Below are positions 21,033 through 28,940 of a stretch of 64,000 nt of DNA, piece by piece. The notes under the pieces are model-generated. The model was not told where the DNA came from and searched no databases. It worked only from the letters and a program-made list of their open reading frames with translations. Origin of the DNA: Planctomycetota bacterium (GTDB taxonomy: Bacteria; Planctomycetota; Planctomycetia; Planctomycetales; Planctomycetaceae); the NCBI GenBank assembly GCA_003388505.1, contig QQVO01000076.1:62001-126000 (forward strand), read 5' to 3'. Both the position numbers and the translations under genes were made by a program. How positions within the stretch are numbered: the stretch's first letter is position 1; each line of letters begins with the position of its first letter.

Positions 21033-22865
21033 CTACTCAACGAGCAGGCCGACCTCTCCCAGCGATCCGCTTTCCGCGGTCTCGGTCGCTGTTTCAAATT
21101 CTTCTTCAGGCTCGATGGTGTCGGAACCGTCCAGTTCGCCCGCCTGAAACAGGTTCGGTGTCGTGCCTTCGGAACCTACCGTTGTCGACTTCGGCTCTTC
21201 CGCCGAGGCGAGCGACTCGACCGGTCGCTGATAGGTCCGCCCGGCCCGCGGCAGGGCGTCGACTCCGATCACGCCGACGAGGTTCCGTTGATTCTCTGCC
21301 TCCAGCAGCATCTGAACGACTTCGGGATAGGTCGCATCCATCTCCATCAGCGTGCGGATGACCTCCGCGACTTCGCGGGAGCATTTCTGCTGCACCACCG
21401 GGCGGCCGGTCGTGAAGCGACTGATGGAAACGACCGGTTTTGCGGGGTCCGCCTTGACGAGGAATCGCTTCCCGGCGGAGACCACCATCGGCGACAGGAA
21501 CTGCTGCTCCTCTCCGAAGACGACGACCTCAGCCTTCTTTCGTCGCGTGACGTGCACCATCGGTTCGCCCGAACTGCGAACCACGCGCAGTGTGTAGCCT
21601 TGTTCCGATTTCTCGCCCGCAATCATCGCATCTCGGTCGTCGATCTCCGATAGAGCCCGCACCGCGCCGTAGCGGGTCTCGATGCTGTCGTGATCGAGCA
21701 ACTTGTGCAGTTCAATCGACGCAGCCGGATCCTCAATGGCGGTCATGGCGGCCAGTCCGTAAATGCGGAACGCCGGTTCCTGTGCGATCGCTTCCCGCAA
21801 CACCGGCGCCGCTTCCGACCGGTTGAGGTAAGCCAGCGCCTGCGCCGAGTGGAACCGAACTTCGAGCGATTCCGACTTCAGACCCTGCAAGAGGACCGGG
21901 ACGGCGTCCGGCCCGATCGCTTCCAGCTCCAGGGCCGCCTGTTCCGCAGTCGGACCCTTCATCAATTCCGCCTGCAACCGCTGCAACCGCAGATGGCCCT
22001 CCAGCTTCTGGTCCCGCAACGTAATGTGCCGAATGCACTGCAGATAACGGGGATAGTTGTCCCGGTAACGACTGTGGACGATCAGTTCGATTTTCGAGTT
22101 CGTCAGCGCTTCGGCCAGCGGCTGCTTGATGCCCGAGCGATCGTAATCGTGGAACCGCTGCCCGATCCGCTTCGCGATGGTATGCGCCATGCGAATGCTC
22201 TTGTAATCCGGCCTCACGTAGATCGAGAGATTCCGATCGTCGCCGCGATACACGGCCCCGCCCGGAATCACTCCCTGCCGGACCGAGCCGCTCGTTCCTG
22301 AGTCGCCCGCGCCGCCGGTCAAGACCGGTCCGCCCGCGATGGCCAGCCAGTCGTTTTTCAGCACGCCCTGGCCGGGAACCATCATCTGTTCGCTGAGGTC
22401 GCAGTTCATCAGCATGCCCCCTTCGAGGCTGGTGGCCTCGCTCCCGTCCGGGAGACGCACCTCGACGTCGAAGCGTTCGCCCTTGCGGATCAGGGGTGGG
22501 AGATAAGCCCGCACCATCACCAGCGTCGTGTCGGGACGCCCCAGAAGCTGGTTCGGATCCTCGACCTTTCGCTTCCGCATGTCGTCCAGCAGCATGGCCG
22601 CGTAACCCGACGGCGGCGGCGAATCGCCCGTCCCGTCCAGGCCGACCACCAGTCCCACGCCGTGCAGGACGACCGTATTCAGTCCGGCGACATTGACGTA
22701 ATCGCCGATCAGATTGGAGTGCCCTTCCTCACCGCGAAGAGCGGCGCGACTGTTGTCCTCCTGCTTTTCTTCAGCGGTCTGGACCTGCGGGAGCTTCAAG
22801 TCAAGCTGCTGGCATCCAACGAGCAGAATGATGCTCGCCAGGCAGGCGAGAAGACAACGGATCAT
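21033..22865 (-). CDS. FlgI (P-ring)-like lipoprotein with HEAT-like repeats
   Basis: Product of 610 residues. MIRCLLACLASIILLVGCQQ is a lipoprotein signal with Cys18 as the lipid anchor. Residues 50-280 resemble the flagellar P-ring protein FlgI: NLIGDYVNVAGLNTVVLHG, GLVVGLDGTGDSPPPS, VMVRAYLPPLIRKGERFDV and SLEGGMLM. Residues 300-430 are short helical pairs like HEAT repeats (LEVRFHSAQALAYLNRSEAAPV, TRYGAVRALSEI). The last 180 residues are low in motifs. No flagellar genes are nearby. The P-ring fold may serve another envelope ring or a secretion structure; the function is unknown. Confidence 0.8.
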   Translation of the reverse strand: MIRCLLACLASIILLVGCQQLDLKLPQVQTAEEKQEDNSRAALRGEEGHSNLIGDYVNVAGLNTVVLHGVGLVVGLDGTGDSPPPSGYAAMLLDDMRKRKVEDPNQLLGRPDTTLVMVRAYLPPLIRKGERFDVEVRLPDGSEATSLEGGMLMNCDLSEQMMVPGQGVLKNDWLAIAGGPVLTGGAGDSGTSGSVRQGVIPGGAVYRGDDRNLSIYVRPDYKSIRMAHTIAKRIGQRFHDYDRSGIKQPLAEALTNSKIELIVHSRYRDNYPRYLQCIRHITLRDQKLEGHLRLQRLQAELMKGPTAEQAALELEAIGPDAVPVLLQGLKSESLEVRFHSAQALAYLNRSEAAPVLREAIAQEPAFRIYGLAAMTAIEDPAASIELHKLLDHDSIETRYGAVRALSEIDDRDAMIAGEKSEQGYTLRVVRSSGEPMVHVTRRKKAEVVVFGEEQQFLSPMVVSAGKRFLVKADPAKPVVSISRFTTGRPVVQQKCSREVAEVIRTLMEMDATYPEVVQMLLEAENQRNLVGVIGVDALPRAGRTYQRPVESLASAEEPKSTTVGSEGTTPNLFQAGELDGSDTIEPEEEFETATETAESGSLGEVGLLVE

Positions 22866-22965
22866 GGCGCACGTCCCTGTGCGGCGATCGGCCGCATGGC
22901 CGGAATCTTCCCGGCGCTCACGGCGAGTCGCGACGTTCTGGTGGAATCTGGGGGAGATAACGGGG

Positions 22966-23041
22966 TCCTGTCAGGGCTTTGTTTGTGGGCAGACCGAGGG
23001 GCGAATCCGCACTCAACCCTGCGGGATTCGTGCTCCGATGG
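22966..23041 (-). repeat. R1 dispersed repeat, copy b
   Basis: A partial R1 element read on the minus strand: GAGCACGAATCCCGCAGGG, then GTGCGGATTCGCC, ending AACAAAGCCCTGACAGG. The middle third has diverged from the consensus. It forms an inverted pair with copy c about 310 bases to the right. Confidence 0.75.
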
Positions 23042-23350
23042 GGAGCGGCGACCACAATTTCAAAACTGACGGACCTTGAGAGAGGGGCCGGGACGATAGC
23101 GCACCCGATCGCGGAGCGTCAACCCCGGGGCACTGACGGCAGCACCGGACCCCCTCCGCCGAACTCCGGAGCGGCAGGATTGGCCGCAGCAGCAGGTCCG
23201 AGACCTCCGGGATTTTTCCGCAGCCGCCCAGTCTCCTCACTCGCCCCGACTTCCCATTGACCTGACGAGGCCATTCCACGAACCTTCCCGCCCTCCGTCA
23301 CACCCGCGGCCCGGCCCGCGATCGTCCTCGTGGCAGGAGAGGCGCTTCTC

Positions 23351-23446
23351 GATGAACCATCGCGATTCAGGCGGCGCATTGATTCCGCAGGGTTTGGTGC
23401 GGATTCGCGGTTCAGCCAACTCGGCAACAAAGCCCTGACTCGGCAC
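23351..23446 (+). repeat. R1 dispersed repeat, copy c
   Basis: Plus-strand R1 element containing CCGCAGGGTTTGGTGCGG, TTCGCGGTTCAGCCAAC and CAACAAAGCCCTGACTCGG. It ends 14 bases before the ATG of the secreted-protein gene, so it lies in that gene's leader. Confidence 0.78.
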
Positions 23447-23460
23447 TCAAGGATGGACAT

Positions 23461-24684
23461 ATGCACCAGGACGGCCGACACGCCTCACGCTTCGGGCGAG
23501 AATCTCGAATTCGACCGGCACTGGCCGGTGCGAGCCTGACAGCGGCGTTCTGCCTGATGCCGGCGTCGCTCGGAGCGGTTGCGGAGGAGAACGCTCCCTA
23601 TCCGGTCCAGAACGGCGCGGCCACCGAAAACGGCGAAACGCGCTATCTCGTGCTCTTCGACGGACGCGTCATGCAGGGCCGCATCACCGAACGACCGGGC
23701 GGATACATGCTCGACTCCCAGCGCGGGAGGATGGTCATCCCACACGATTTCATCCGGCTCACAGCCGTCTCGCTGGAAGAGGCGTACCAGAAACAACGCG
23801 ACAACATGACCAAGCCGGGCGCAGGCGACCACATCGCACTCGCCCGCTGGTGCAATGCAAATCGACTCTATATCGAGGCCGAAGAACAGCTCACGGCCGC
23901 CCTGAAACTCGAACCCCAGCGCAGCGAAGCACGGCAACTCCTCAAGCGAGTGGTGCAGGCAGCCGCCGAAGCGGAGGAACGCTCGTGGAAGAACTCCGGT
24001 TTCGACACCATCGAAGCCAGACCGGGACGCTCCGCGCCCGGTATCTCGAACGAAGCGACCGAGGAGTTCGCACGGCGCGTGCAACCCCTGCTGGTGAACA
24101 AATGCGGCAACGCGACCTGTCACGGCCGCGCGTCGAGCAACACATTCCGGCTCGAAAACGTCAAGGCCGGATCCCGGCATCAAAGGCTGGAGAGTGACCG
24201 AAATCTCAGGAACATCCTGGCGCAACTGAATCTCGATTCGCCGTACAGCAGCCCGCTCTTGCGAAAACCACAGGACAACGAGAGCCTGGTCCACAGAGGC
24301 ATCTTTTTCGGCCCCCGCGGCGAAGACCAGCGCAAGATCCTCAACGACTGGGTCGAACTGGTCGCATCACAACAGTCGGAGTCGCCGGTTGCGCCGCAAA
24401 CGCCATCTCAGCCGACTCCCGAACCGTCCTCTTCAGAGGTCGAAGACGGGCAGGTCATTCAGGTTGGAGCGACACAACCGCAAGCACGCAAAGCTTCGCC
24501 TTTGACGATCGAAATCCCCAGAACGCCCCAACGACGGGAAACCGTTTCCTCCAGTAACCCGATACCCGCACCCAAGGACGACGCACTGATCCAGCGCGTG
24601 CTCGATGAAGACCGGCCCGACGCGTTCGATCCGGACGTCTTCAATCGTAAGGTTCACGGCAACCGCAACGAGGACCGCCGGTAA
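23461..24684 (+). CDS. Secreted hypothetical protein with a CX4CH motif
   Basis: Product of 407 residues from ATG 23461. A basic N-terminus then a hydrophobic signal segment (PALAGASLTAAFCLMPASLGA). Residues 120-170 read like one or two TPR helices (LYIEAEEQLTAALKLEPQ). KCGNATCHGRASSN near residue 218 is C-x4-C-H, a spacing like an unusual haem c site, in a region resembling planctomycete proteins with cytochrome-c-like modules. The C-terminal third is Pro/Ser/Gln-rich. The function is unknown; haem attachment is inference. Confidence 0.7.
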   Translation: MHQDGRHASRFGRESRIRPALAGASLTAAFCLMPASLGAVAEENAPYPVQNGAATENGETRYLVLFDGRVMQGRITERPGGYMLDSQRGRMVIPHDFIRLTAVSLEEAYQKQRDNMTKPGAGDHIALARWCNANRLYIEAEEQLTAALKLEPQRSEARQLLKRVVQAAAEAEERSWKNSGFDTIEARPGRSAPGISNEATEEFARRVQPLLVNKCGNATCHGRASSNTFRLENVKAGSRHQRLESDRNLRNILAQLNLDSPYSSPLLRKPQDNESLVHRGIFFGPRGEDQRKILNDWVELVASQQSESPVAPQTPSQPTPEPSSSEVEDGQVIQVGATQPQARKASPLTIEIPRTPQRRETVSSSNPIPAPKDDALIQRVLDEDRPDAFDPDVFNRKVHGNRNEDRR

Positions 24685-24702
24685 TGCTGCATCAAAGTTG
24701 GA

Positions 24703-24793
24703 TTGACGGGTGCCACTGGCTCCGCCAGTGCGAACCAGAATGGACGTCGACTCCGCGATGCACTGGCAAAGCCAGTGGCACCCAACCCGTCAA
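24703..24793. repeat. R4 paired-hairpin palindrome (CACTGGC type)
   Basis: A 91-base imperfect palindrome. The outer arms are TTGACGGGT and ACCCGTCAA, the inner arms are GCCACTGGC and GCCAGTGGC, and each inner arm is itself part of a small hairpin (CACTGGCTCCGCCAGTG on the left, CACTGGCAAAGCCAGTG on the right). Two inverted hairpins joined by a spacer is the layout of REPIN elements. It sits 18 bases past the stop of the upstream gene. Confidence 0.8.
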
Positions 24794-24840
24794 CTCAGGA
24801 TTAAACGCCCACTGGGGGTTCGTCATTCAGTTTCTTGGCG

Positions 24841-24932
24841 TTGAGCGGTTCTCACTTGAGCACGAATCCCGCAGGGTTTCGTGCGAATCTGCAGTCCAGC
24901 CAACCTGATATATGTAGCCCCGACAGGACACC
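24841..24932 (+). repeat. R1 dispersed repeat, copy d
   Basis: Plus-strand R1 copy beginning TTGAGCGGTTCTCA, then GAGCACGAATCCCGCAGGG and TTTCGTGC, which pair as an 11-base stem with one mismatch. The right end, TAGCCCCGACAGGAC, is degenerate compared with copies a and f. Confidence 0.8.
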
Positions 24933-25000
24933 AGGTTTCCCTGCCTCAGCCGCCCGCGGCCAGCCTTCATTTTCCGTCCAACAGGTGAGAACTCGCCGGC

Positions 25001-25813
25001 ATGTCAGTCTCCCAGTCCAACCGCGTCCATGTTCCGATCATTCTGATCCTGCTGGCGTCCGGCACGCCGGTCTCTGCACAGGGCGACTCCGAGGATCGCA
25101 TCGGGCTTCCTCGCGACCCTCAGACGCCCGTGATTGAACTGTTCACCTCCTCCGGGAGAGCGGATTCCCGGCGTCCCGATCGAATGCTCGTCGTCACAGC
25201 GGATGGGACGGTCGCCGTCGCGGCCGGAAACGGCGTCGCACGGCAGTCCAGCGCCCGGCTGTCACGCGACGAACTGCTCGATCTCCTCTCAGACCTGATC
25301 TCGACCCACAGAATCCTCCAATGCCGCAGCGATCAACTCCTACAGGAAGCGGAGCGCGCCGGACGTGCGGCCGGGTTGGATTGGAAGTTTCCCAAGGCGA
25401 CGACAACAATCATCCGCATCCGGCTGAGCGGCGGTGTGCATGAAGTCCGCTGCACCGCCGCAGAGTTGCTCGCGGAACGGTTTCCCGACGCCGAGAGCGT
25501 CCAAAACTTCAACGGCGCCCTGTTGCGACTCCAGAATCTCATCGCGGTGACACAGATCGGCGGCGCGGCCGAGGCGCAGCGCCTCTGCGACATCGCCAAC
25601 TCCGAACTGCGGGTCACGGGCGACCGCCGAAACGGCGTGACGGCCCGCGACATTCAATCGGTCCGGGAAAACCGCCAGGGCTTGCGACTCGTTCAGTTTC
25701 ACTTGTCTCAGGACGACAACGGCGATTCACCGAACGCGTTGATTTCCGTCGTCGAATCGCAGGACAGCCCCGCTCAGGTGACAATTACCCCCCTGCCCCG
25801 GCGAGAACGATGA
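25001..25813 (+). CDS. Secreted hypothetical protein
   Basis: Product of 270 residues from ATG 25001. A signal peptide (HVPIILILLASGTPVSAQ, cleavage after SAQ) precedes a soluble domain with no motif I recognise. Recurring features are IELFTSSGRADSRRPDRMLVVTADG, which resembles a beta-rich domain, and TTTIIRIRLSGGVHEVRC. Its stop overlaps the plsC start (ATGA), so the two are translationally coupled. A role in envelope or lipid biology would be a guess from that neighbour only. Confidence 0.7.
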   Translation: MSVSQSNRVHVPIILILLASGTPVSAQGDSEDRIGLPRDPQTPVIELFTSSGRADSRRPDRMLVVTADGTVAVAAGNGVARQSSARLSRDELLDLLSDLISTHRILQCRSDQLLQEAERAGRAAGLDWKFPKATTTIIRIRLSGGVHEVRCTAAELLAERFPDAESVQNFNGALLRLQNLIAVTQIGGAAEAQRLCDIANSELRVTGDRRNGVTARDIQSVRENRQGLRLVQFHLSQDDNGDSPNALISVVESQDSPAQVTITPLPRRER

Positions 25814-26487
25814 GCGCCTCCGGTTCCGCGGACCTCCAGGCCGACGCGCACCACCCGAACTGGGTCTGGCGCGGCTACCGCGCCTTCCTGAGAACCGTCT
25901 TCGTCTTCTGGATGGACTATCGCGCTCGTGGGACGGACAGGCTGCCTGAATCCGGAGCCCTGTTGATCTCGAACCACCAGAGCTATCTCGATCCGCTGCT
26001 GATCGGCGTCCCACTCAAACGGCCGGTCAGCTATCTGGCGAGACACAATCTGTTTCGCGTCCCGTTCATCGGCTGGACCCTGCGCAACACCTACGTCATG
26101 CCGATTCGCCGCGAAGGCGGGGGCACGGAAAGCATCCGCGAGTCGGTCCGCCGCATGAAACAGGGGTTTCTCGTGGGGATTTTTCCCGAAGGAACCCGCA
26201 CTGCGAGCGGCGAACTCAACGACTTCAAACCGGGCTTCATCGCGCTCGCCCGCAACGCAAAACTCCCCATCGTGCCGATCGGAATCGCCGGAGCGCATCG
26301 CGTCATGCCCCGCGGGACCGTCTTCCCCCGCCGCGGCCGCGTCCGCGTCGTCTTCGGCGAACCATTGCCGCCGGAAGAAATCGCCGAGTTAGGCCAGCGC
26401 GGGCGGGAGACGGAATTCGTCGACGCCGTCCGCCGCCGGGTCCAGAGTTGCTGCGACGAGGCCAGCGCCTGGCGCGAACAGGCTTGA
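25810..26487 (+). CDS. plsC: 1-acyl-sn-glycerol-3-phosphate acyltransferase
   Basis: Product of 225 residues. SNHQSYLDPLLIG contains the catalytic N-H-x4-D box, FPEGTRTASGELNDFKPGF is the phosphate-binding block (FPEGTR), and VPIGIAGAH is motif IV. One N-terminal hydrophobic stretch (AFLRTVFVFWMDY) anchors it to the membrane. It acylates lysophosphatidic acid to phosphatidic acid, upstream of PgsA in phospholipid synthesis. ATG 25810 overlaps the preceding stop. The gene ends 11 bases from the convergent lutC-like gene. Confidence 0.9.
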   Translation: MSASGSADLQADAHHPNWVWRGYRAFLRTVFVFWMDYRARGTDRLPESGALLISNHQSYLDPLLIGVPLKRPVSYLARHNLFRVPFIGWTLRNTYVMPIRREGGGTESIRESVRRMKQGFLVGIFPEGTRTASGELNDFKPGFIALARNAKLPIVPIGIAGAHRVMPRGTVFPRRGRVRVVFGEPLPPEEIAELGQRGRETEFVDAVRRRVQSCCDEASAWREQA

Positions 26488-26498
26488 TCCGCCCCGAT

Positions 26499-27128
26499 TC
26501 AGGAACTCCGCGCCGCTTCTCCGTCGCTCTGCCCGGACCGTCCAATCAGGATCACGGTCAATGACTTCGCGCCGTGAGCGCCGATCACCAGGGATTGCTC
26601 AATATCGGCCGTTTTGGACGGCCCCGCGATGAACGCGGCAAAGCGAGTCGCCGCCGGATCGATCTGCGCGTAGGCCTCGTGCATGTTGTGTACAATTCGA
26701 TCCGCCGGAACGACGAGGGCCAGATGTTGTGGGAGAAAGTACAGCACGCGGTGCCGGATGCGATCGTCCGTCACCCAGATCGCCGCGTTCTCCGCAACCG
26801 CCAGCCGCCCGGGGAGAATCGCAAAATCGACGTCCTCCAAATCATGCGGATCATCGACCGCTTCCACGTCAAACGTGCTGCGTCCCACCCCCGGAACCAG
26901 CGAAACGATCTTCGATGCGGAGCTGTACGCCTCAACGCTTTCGAGGCGCCGAGACACGTCGTCCGCATTCTCCGCCTCGCAGCACTGTCCGCCGATCGAT
27001 TCGAGCACTTCGCGAAACTGTTGCAGCCGATCGTCATAGACGACGCCCTGTGTGAATTCGCCCGGCAGCTCGGTCTCCGGGCGACCGTGTTGTCGAATCC
27101 GTTCCAGAATCTCTTCGCGAGCGGACAT
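26499..27128 (-). CDS. lutC: LutC/YkgG-type LUD-domain protein
   Basis: Product of 209 residues. VDFAILPGRLAVAENAAIWVTDD and FLPQHLALVVPADRIVHNMHEAY match the LUD domain of LutC, and SLVIGAHGAKSLTVILIG is the usual C-terminus. In known lut operons LutA, LutB and LutC form an L-lactate oxidising complex. Here lutA and lutB are absent and a large D-2-hydroxyacid dehydrogenase lies upstream in the same run of genes, so LutC may serve that enzyme. It begins 50 bases after the moaA stop. Confidence 0.85.
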   Translation of the reverse strand: MSAREEILERIRQHGRPETELPGEFTQGVVYDDRLQQFREVLESIGGQCCEAENADDVSRRLESVEAYSSASKIVSLVPGVGRSTFDVEAVDDPHDLEDVDFAILPGRLAVAENAAIWVTDDRIRHRVLYFLPQHLALVVPADRIVHNMHEAYAQIDPAATRFAAFIAGPSKTADIEQSLVIGAHGAKSLTVILIGRSGQSDGEAARSS

Positions 27129-27178
27129 CGCTGTTCAACGAATCTTGAAAGCACAAGCGGCCGGGGAACGGAACAAGT

Positions 27179-28174
27179 TCACCCGCCGATGGAGTACATC
27201 GCCCGTTCCGGCTGAACAAAATCCGGGGCGTTGATGTGGTGTCCCGCCCATTTGCCCGCAATCGACGCGCGGACCGCCTCGAGAATTTCCTCGTCGGAGG
27301 CTTCCCCCCGCATCAATTCCCGCACGTCGGTCTCTTCCAGGCTGAACAGGCAGTTCCTGATCTTGCCGTCGGCCGTGATGCGGAACCGGTTGCAGTTCGA
27401 GCAGAACGGCTCGCTCACCGACGGAATGACGCCGATGCGGCCCACTCCGTCCGCGAACACGAAGTCGGTCGCCGGAGCATGCGCCGGCTGATCGCTCGCG
27501 GAGACCAGCGGCATGATTTCCCGCGACAACGTCTCCACGATCTCCCGCGCAAACAGCACTTTCTCCCGCTCCCAGGCGTTATCGGCGTCCAGCGGCATGT
27601 ACTCGATAAAGCGGACCTCGATTCCCGTCTCCCGGGCGAATCGGCCGAACGGGACGATCTCCTGTTCCGTCACGCCGCGGATCGACACCGCGTTGACCTT
27701 GATCGGATCGAAGCCGACTTCCTGCGCCTTGCGAATCCCGGCGATCACCCGGTCGTAACCGCTGCGGCGCGTCACCTGCTCGAACTTCTCGGCGCTCAGG
27801 GCGTCGAGGCTGATGTTGATCCGCCGCAGGCCGGCGTCATACAGCAGTTGCGCCTGCTCTTCGAGCAGCAGCCCGTTCGTCGTCAGCCCGATGTCGTCGA
27901 TCCCCTCGATTGCCGCAAGCCGCTCGATCAGCAGATGCAGGTCTCTGCGAACCAGCGGTTCGCCTCCCGTCAGCCGCAACTTGTTCACGCCGCAGCGAGC
28001 CACAACGCGCACAAAGCGTTCGACCTCCTCAAAGGTGAGAAGTTTCTCCCGCTTCATAAAGACGACGTTGTCAGCCGGCATGCAGTAAAAACAGCGGATG
28101 TTGCAGCGATCGGTCACGCTGATCCGCAGATTGTTATGCACCCGGCCGAAGCCGTCGATCAGTGGAGATATCAT
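27179..28174 (-). CDS. moaA: GTP 3',8-cyclase MoaA
   Basis: Product of 331 residues. The N-terminal radical-SAM cluster is CNIRCFYC (Cys24, Cys28, Cys31), with RLTGGEPLVRRD next. The C-terminal cluster motif CSNCNRFRITADG and the final two Gly (SIGG) are both essential MoaA features. It converts GTP to (8S)-3',8-cyclo-GTP, the first step of molybdenum cofactor synthesis. The ATG overlaps the stop of moaE by four bases. MoaC, the next enzyme of the pathway, is not in the window. Confidence 0.95.
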   Translation of the reverse strand: MISPLIDGFGRVHNNLRISVTDRCNIRCFYCMPADNVVFMKREKLLTFEEVERFVRVVARCGVNKLRLTGGEPLVRRDLHLLIERLAAIEGIDDIGLTTNGLLLEEQAQLLYDAGLRRINISLDALSAEKFEQVTRRSGYDRVIAGIRKAQEVGFDPIKVNAVSIRGVTEQEIVPFGRFARETGIEVRFIEYMPLDADNAWEREKVLFAREIVETLSREIMPLVSASDQPAHAPATDFVFADGVGRIGVIPSVSEPFCSNCNRFRITADGKIRNCLFSLEETDVRELMRGEASDEEILEAVRASIAGKWAGHHINAPDFVQPERAMYSIGG

Positions 28175-28698
28175 GACAGCTCCGTGGTGAACTCACTCCC
28201 GGGATGAACCCATTCGGTCGATCCGTCAGCCCAGTTTTCCTTTTTCCAGATCGGGACGATTTCCTTCAAGCGGTCGATGAGAAACCGGCCGGCCTCAAAA
28301 GCATCTTTGCGGTGCGGGCAACTGACGGCAACAGCAACGCTCACATCGCCCAGTTCCAGATGCCCCAGACGATGCACGACCCGCGCCCCCACCACGGGCC
28401 ACTTCTCCGCCGCGCCCCGGCACAATTCAAGCATCTTCGCCTTTGCCATCTCCGGATAGCCTTCGTAGTCGAGCGCAACCGTTCGCCGGCCGTTCGTCAG
28501 TTCCCGAACTGTCCCCAGAAACAGCACGACCGCCCCGGCCGCAGGGGATCGCACCTCTTCGGTCAACGCGGCGAAGTCGATCGGTCCATCGGTCAACTCA
28601 ACGTGGAGCCGCGCCTGGTTGGTCTCGCTCATGGATGGAACTCGCGGGCGAATATCGATTGGAGTCGCGTCTGTCGAGTCGCTGATTTCCCCCGTCAC
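28171..28698 (-). CDS. moaE: Molybdopterin synthase catalytic subunit MoaE
   Basis: Product of 175 residues with GTG start at 28698, which overlaps the moaD stop (GTGA); the in-frame ATG at 28632 would give 153 residues, closer to the usual length, and is a fair alternative. GAVVLFLGTVRELTNGRRTVALDYEGYPEMA is the family core, and HRLGHLELGDVSVAVAVSCPHRKDAFEA and VPIWKKENWADGSTEW carry the catalytic Lys and Arg region. It makes molybdopterin from precursor Z with MoaD. Confidence 0.9.
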   Translation of the reverse strand: MTGEISDSTDATPIDIRPRVPSMSETNQARLHVELTDGPIDFAALTEEVRSPAAGAVVLFLGTVRELTNGRRTVALDYEGYPEMAKAKMLELCRGAAEKWPVVGARVVHRLGHLELGDVSVAVAVSCPHRKDAFEAGRFLIDRLKEIVPIWKKENWADGSTEWVHPGSEFTTELS

Positions 28699-28940
28699 CC
28701 TCCGCTGACCGGAGGAAAACAGGCCACTTCGGCCCCTTCGCGGACCGGCGCGTCGTTCGCCGCGTACTCTCCGTCGACGGCGACCAGGAGCGTTCGGGCG
28801 ATCGGAGTCAGCCGCGGCTCCTGGGAGATGAGAACCTCGCGGAGTTCCCCCACGGTGGCGGCCTCGGACAGGTCCAATTCCAGCGATGAGGTTCCGGCCA
28901 GATCCCTCGCTCGCGCGAACAACTGCACCGTAACCGTCAT
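28695..28940 (-). CDS. moaD: Molybdopterin synthase sulfur-carrier subunit MoaD
   Basis: Product of 81 residues from ATG 28940, with the upstream part of the frame discarded because it lies inside the dehydrogenase gene. The ubiquitin-like fold is visible as TVTVQLFARARDLAGTSS, ATVGELREVL, LLVAVDGEYA, and the C-terminus PPVSGG carries the Gly-Gly that is thiocarboxylated. The ATG overlaps the upstream stop (ATGA). It supplies sulfur to MoaE. Confidence 0.93.
   Translation of the reverse strand: MTVTVQLFARARDLAGTSSLELDLSEAATVGELREVLISQEPRLTPIARTLLVAVDGEYAANDAPVREGAEVACFPPVSGG

Larger units (their letters stand above)
22866..23460. other. Repeat-rich gap between FlgI-like gene and secreted-protein gene
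   Basis: This 595-base stretch holds no convincing gene. Two R1 repeats lie at its two ends in opposite orientation (22966-23041 and 23351-23446). The middle, about 23060-23350, is GC-rich with no recognisable feature. Both flanking genes point outward from it, so promoters must lie here, but I cannot identify them. Confidence 0.6.
24685..25000. other. Intergenic gap with a long palindrome and an R1 repeat
   Basis: No gene is seen in these 316 bases. They contain the R4-type palindrome at 24703-24793 and R1 copy d at 24841-24932. The remaining 68 bases before the next start hold no clear promoter. Confidence 0.6.

Noticed and set aside
22966-23446. R1 copies b and c as the ends of one composite mobile element
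   Set aside because: They are inverted, but the 310 bases between them have no gene and no target duplication was found around them.
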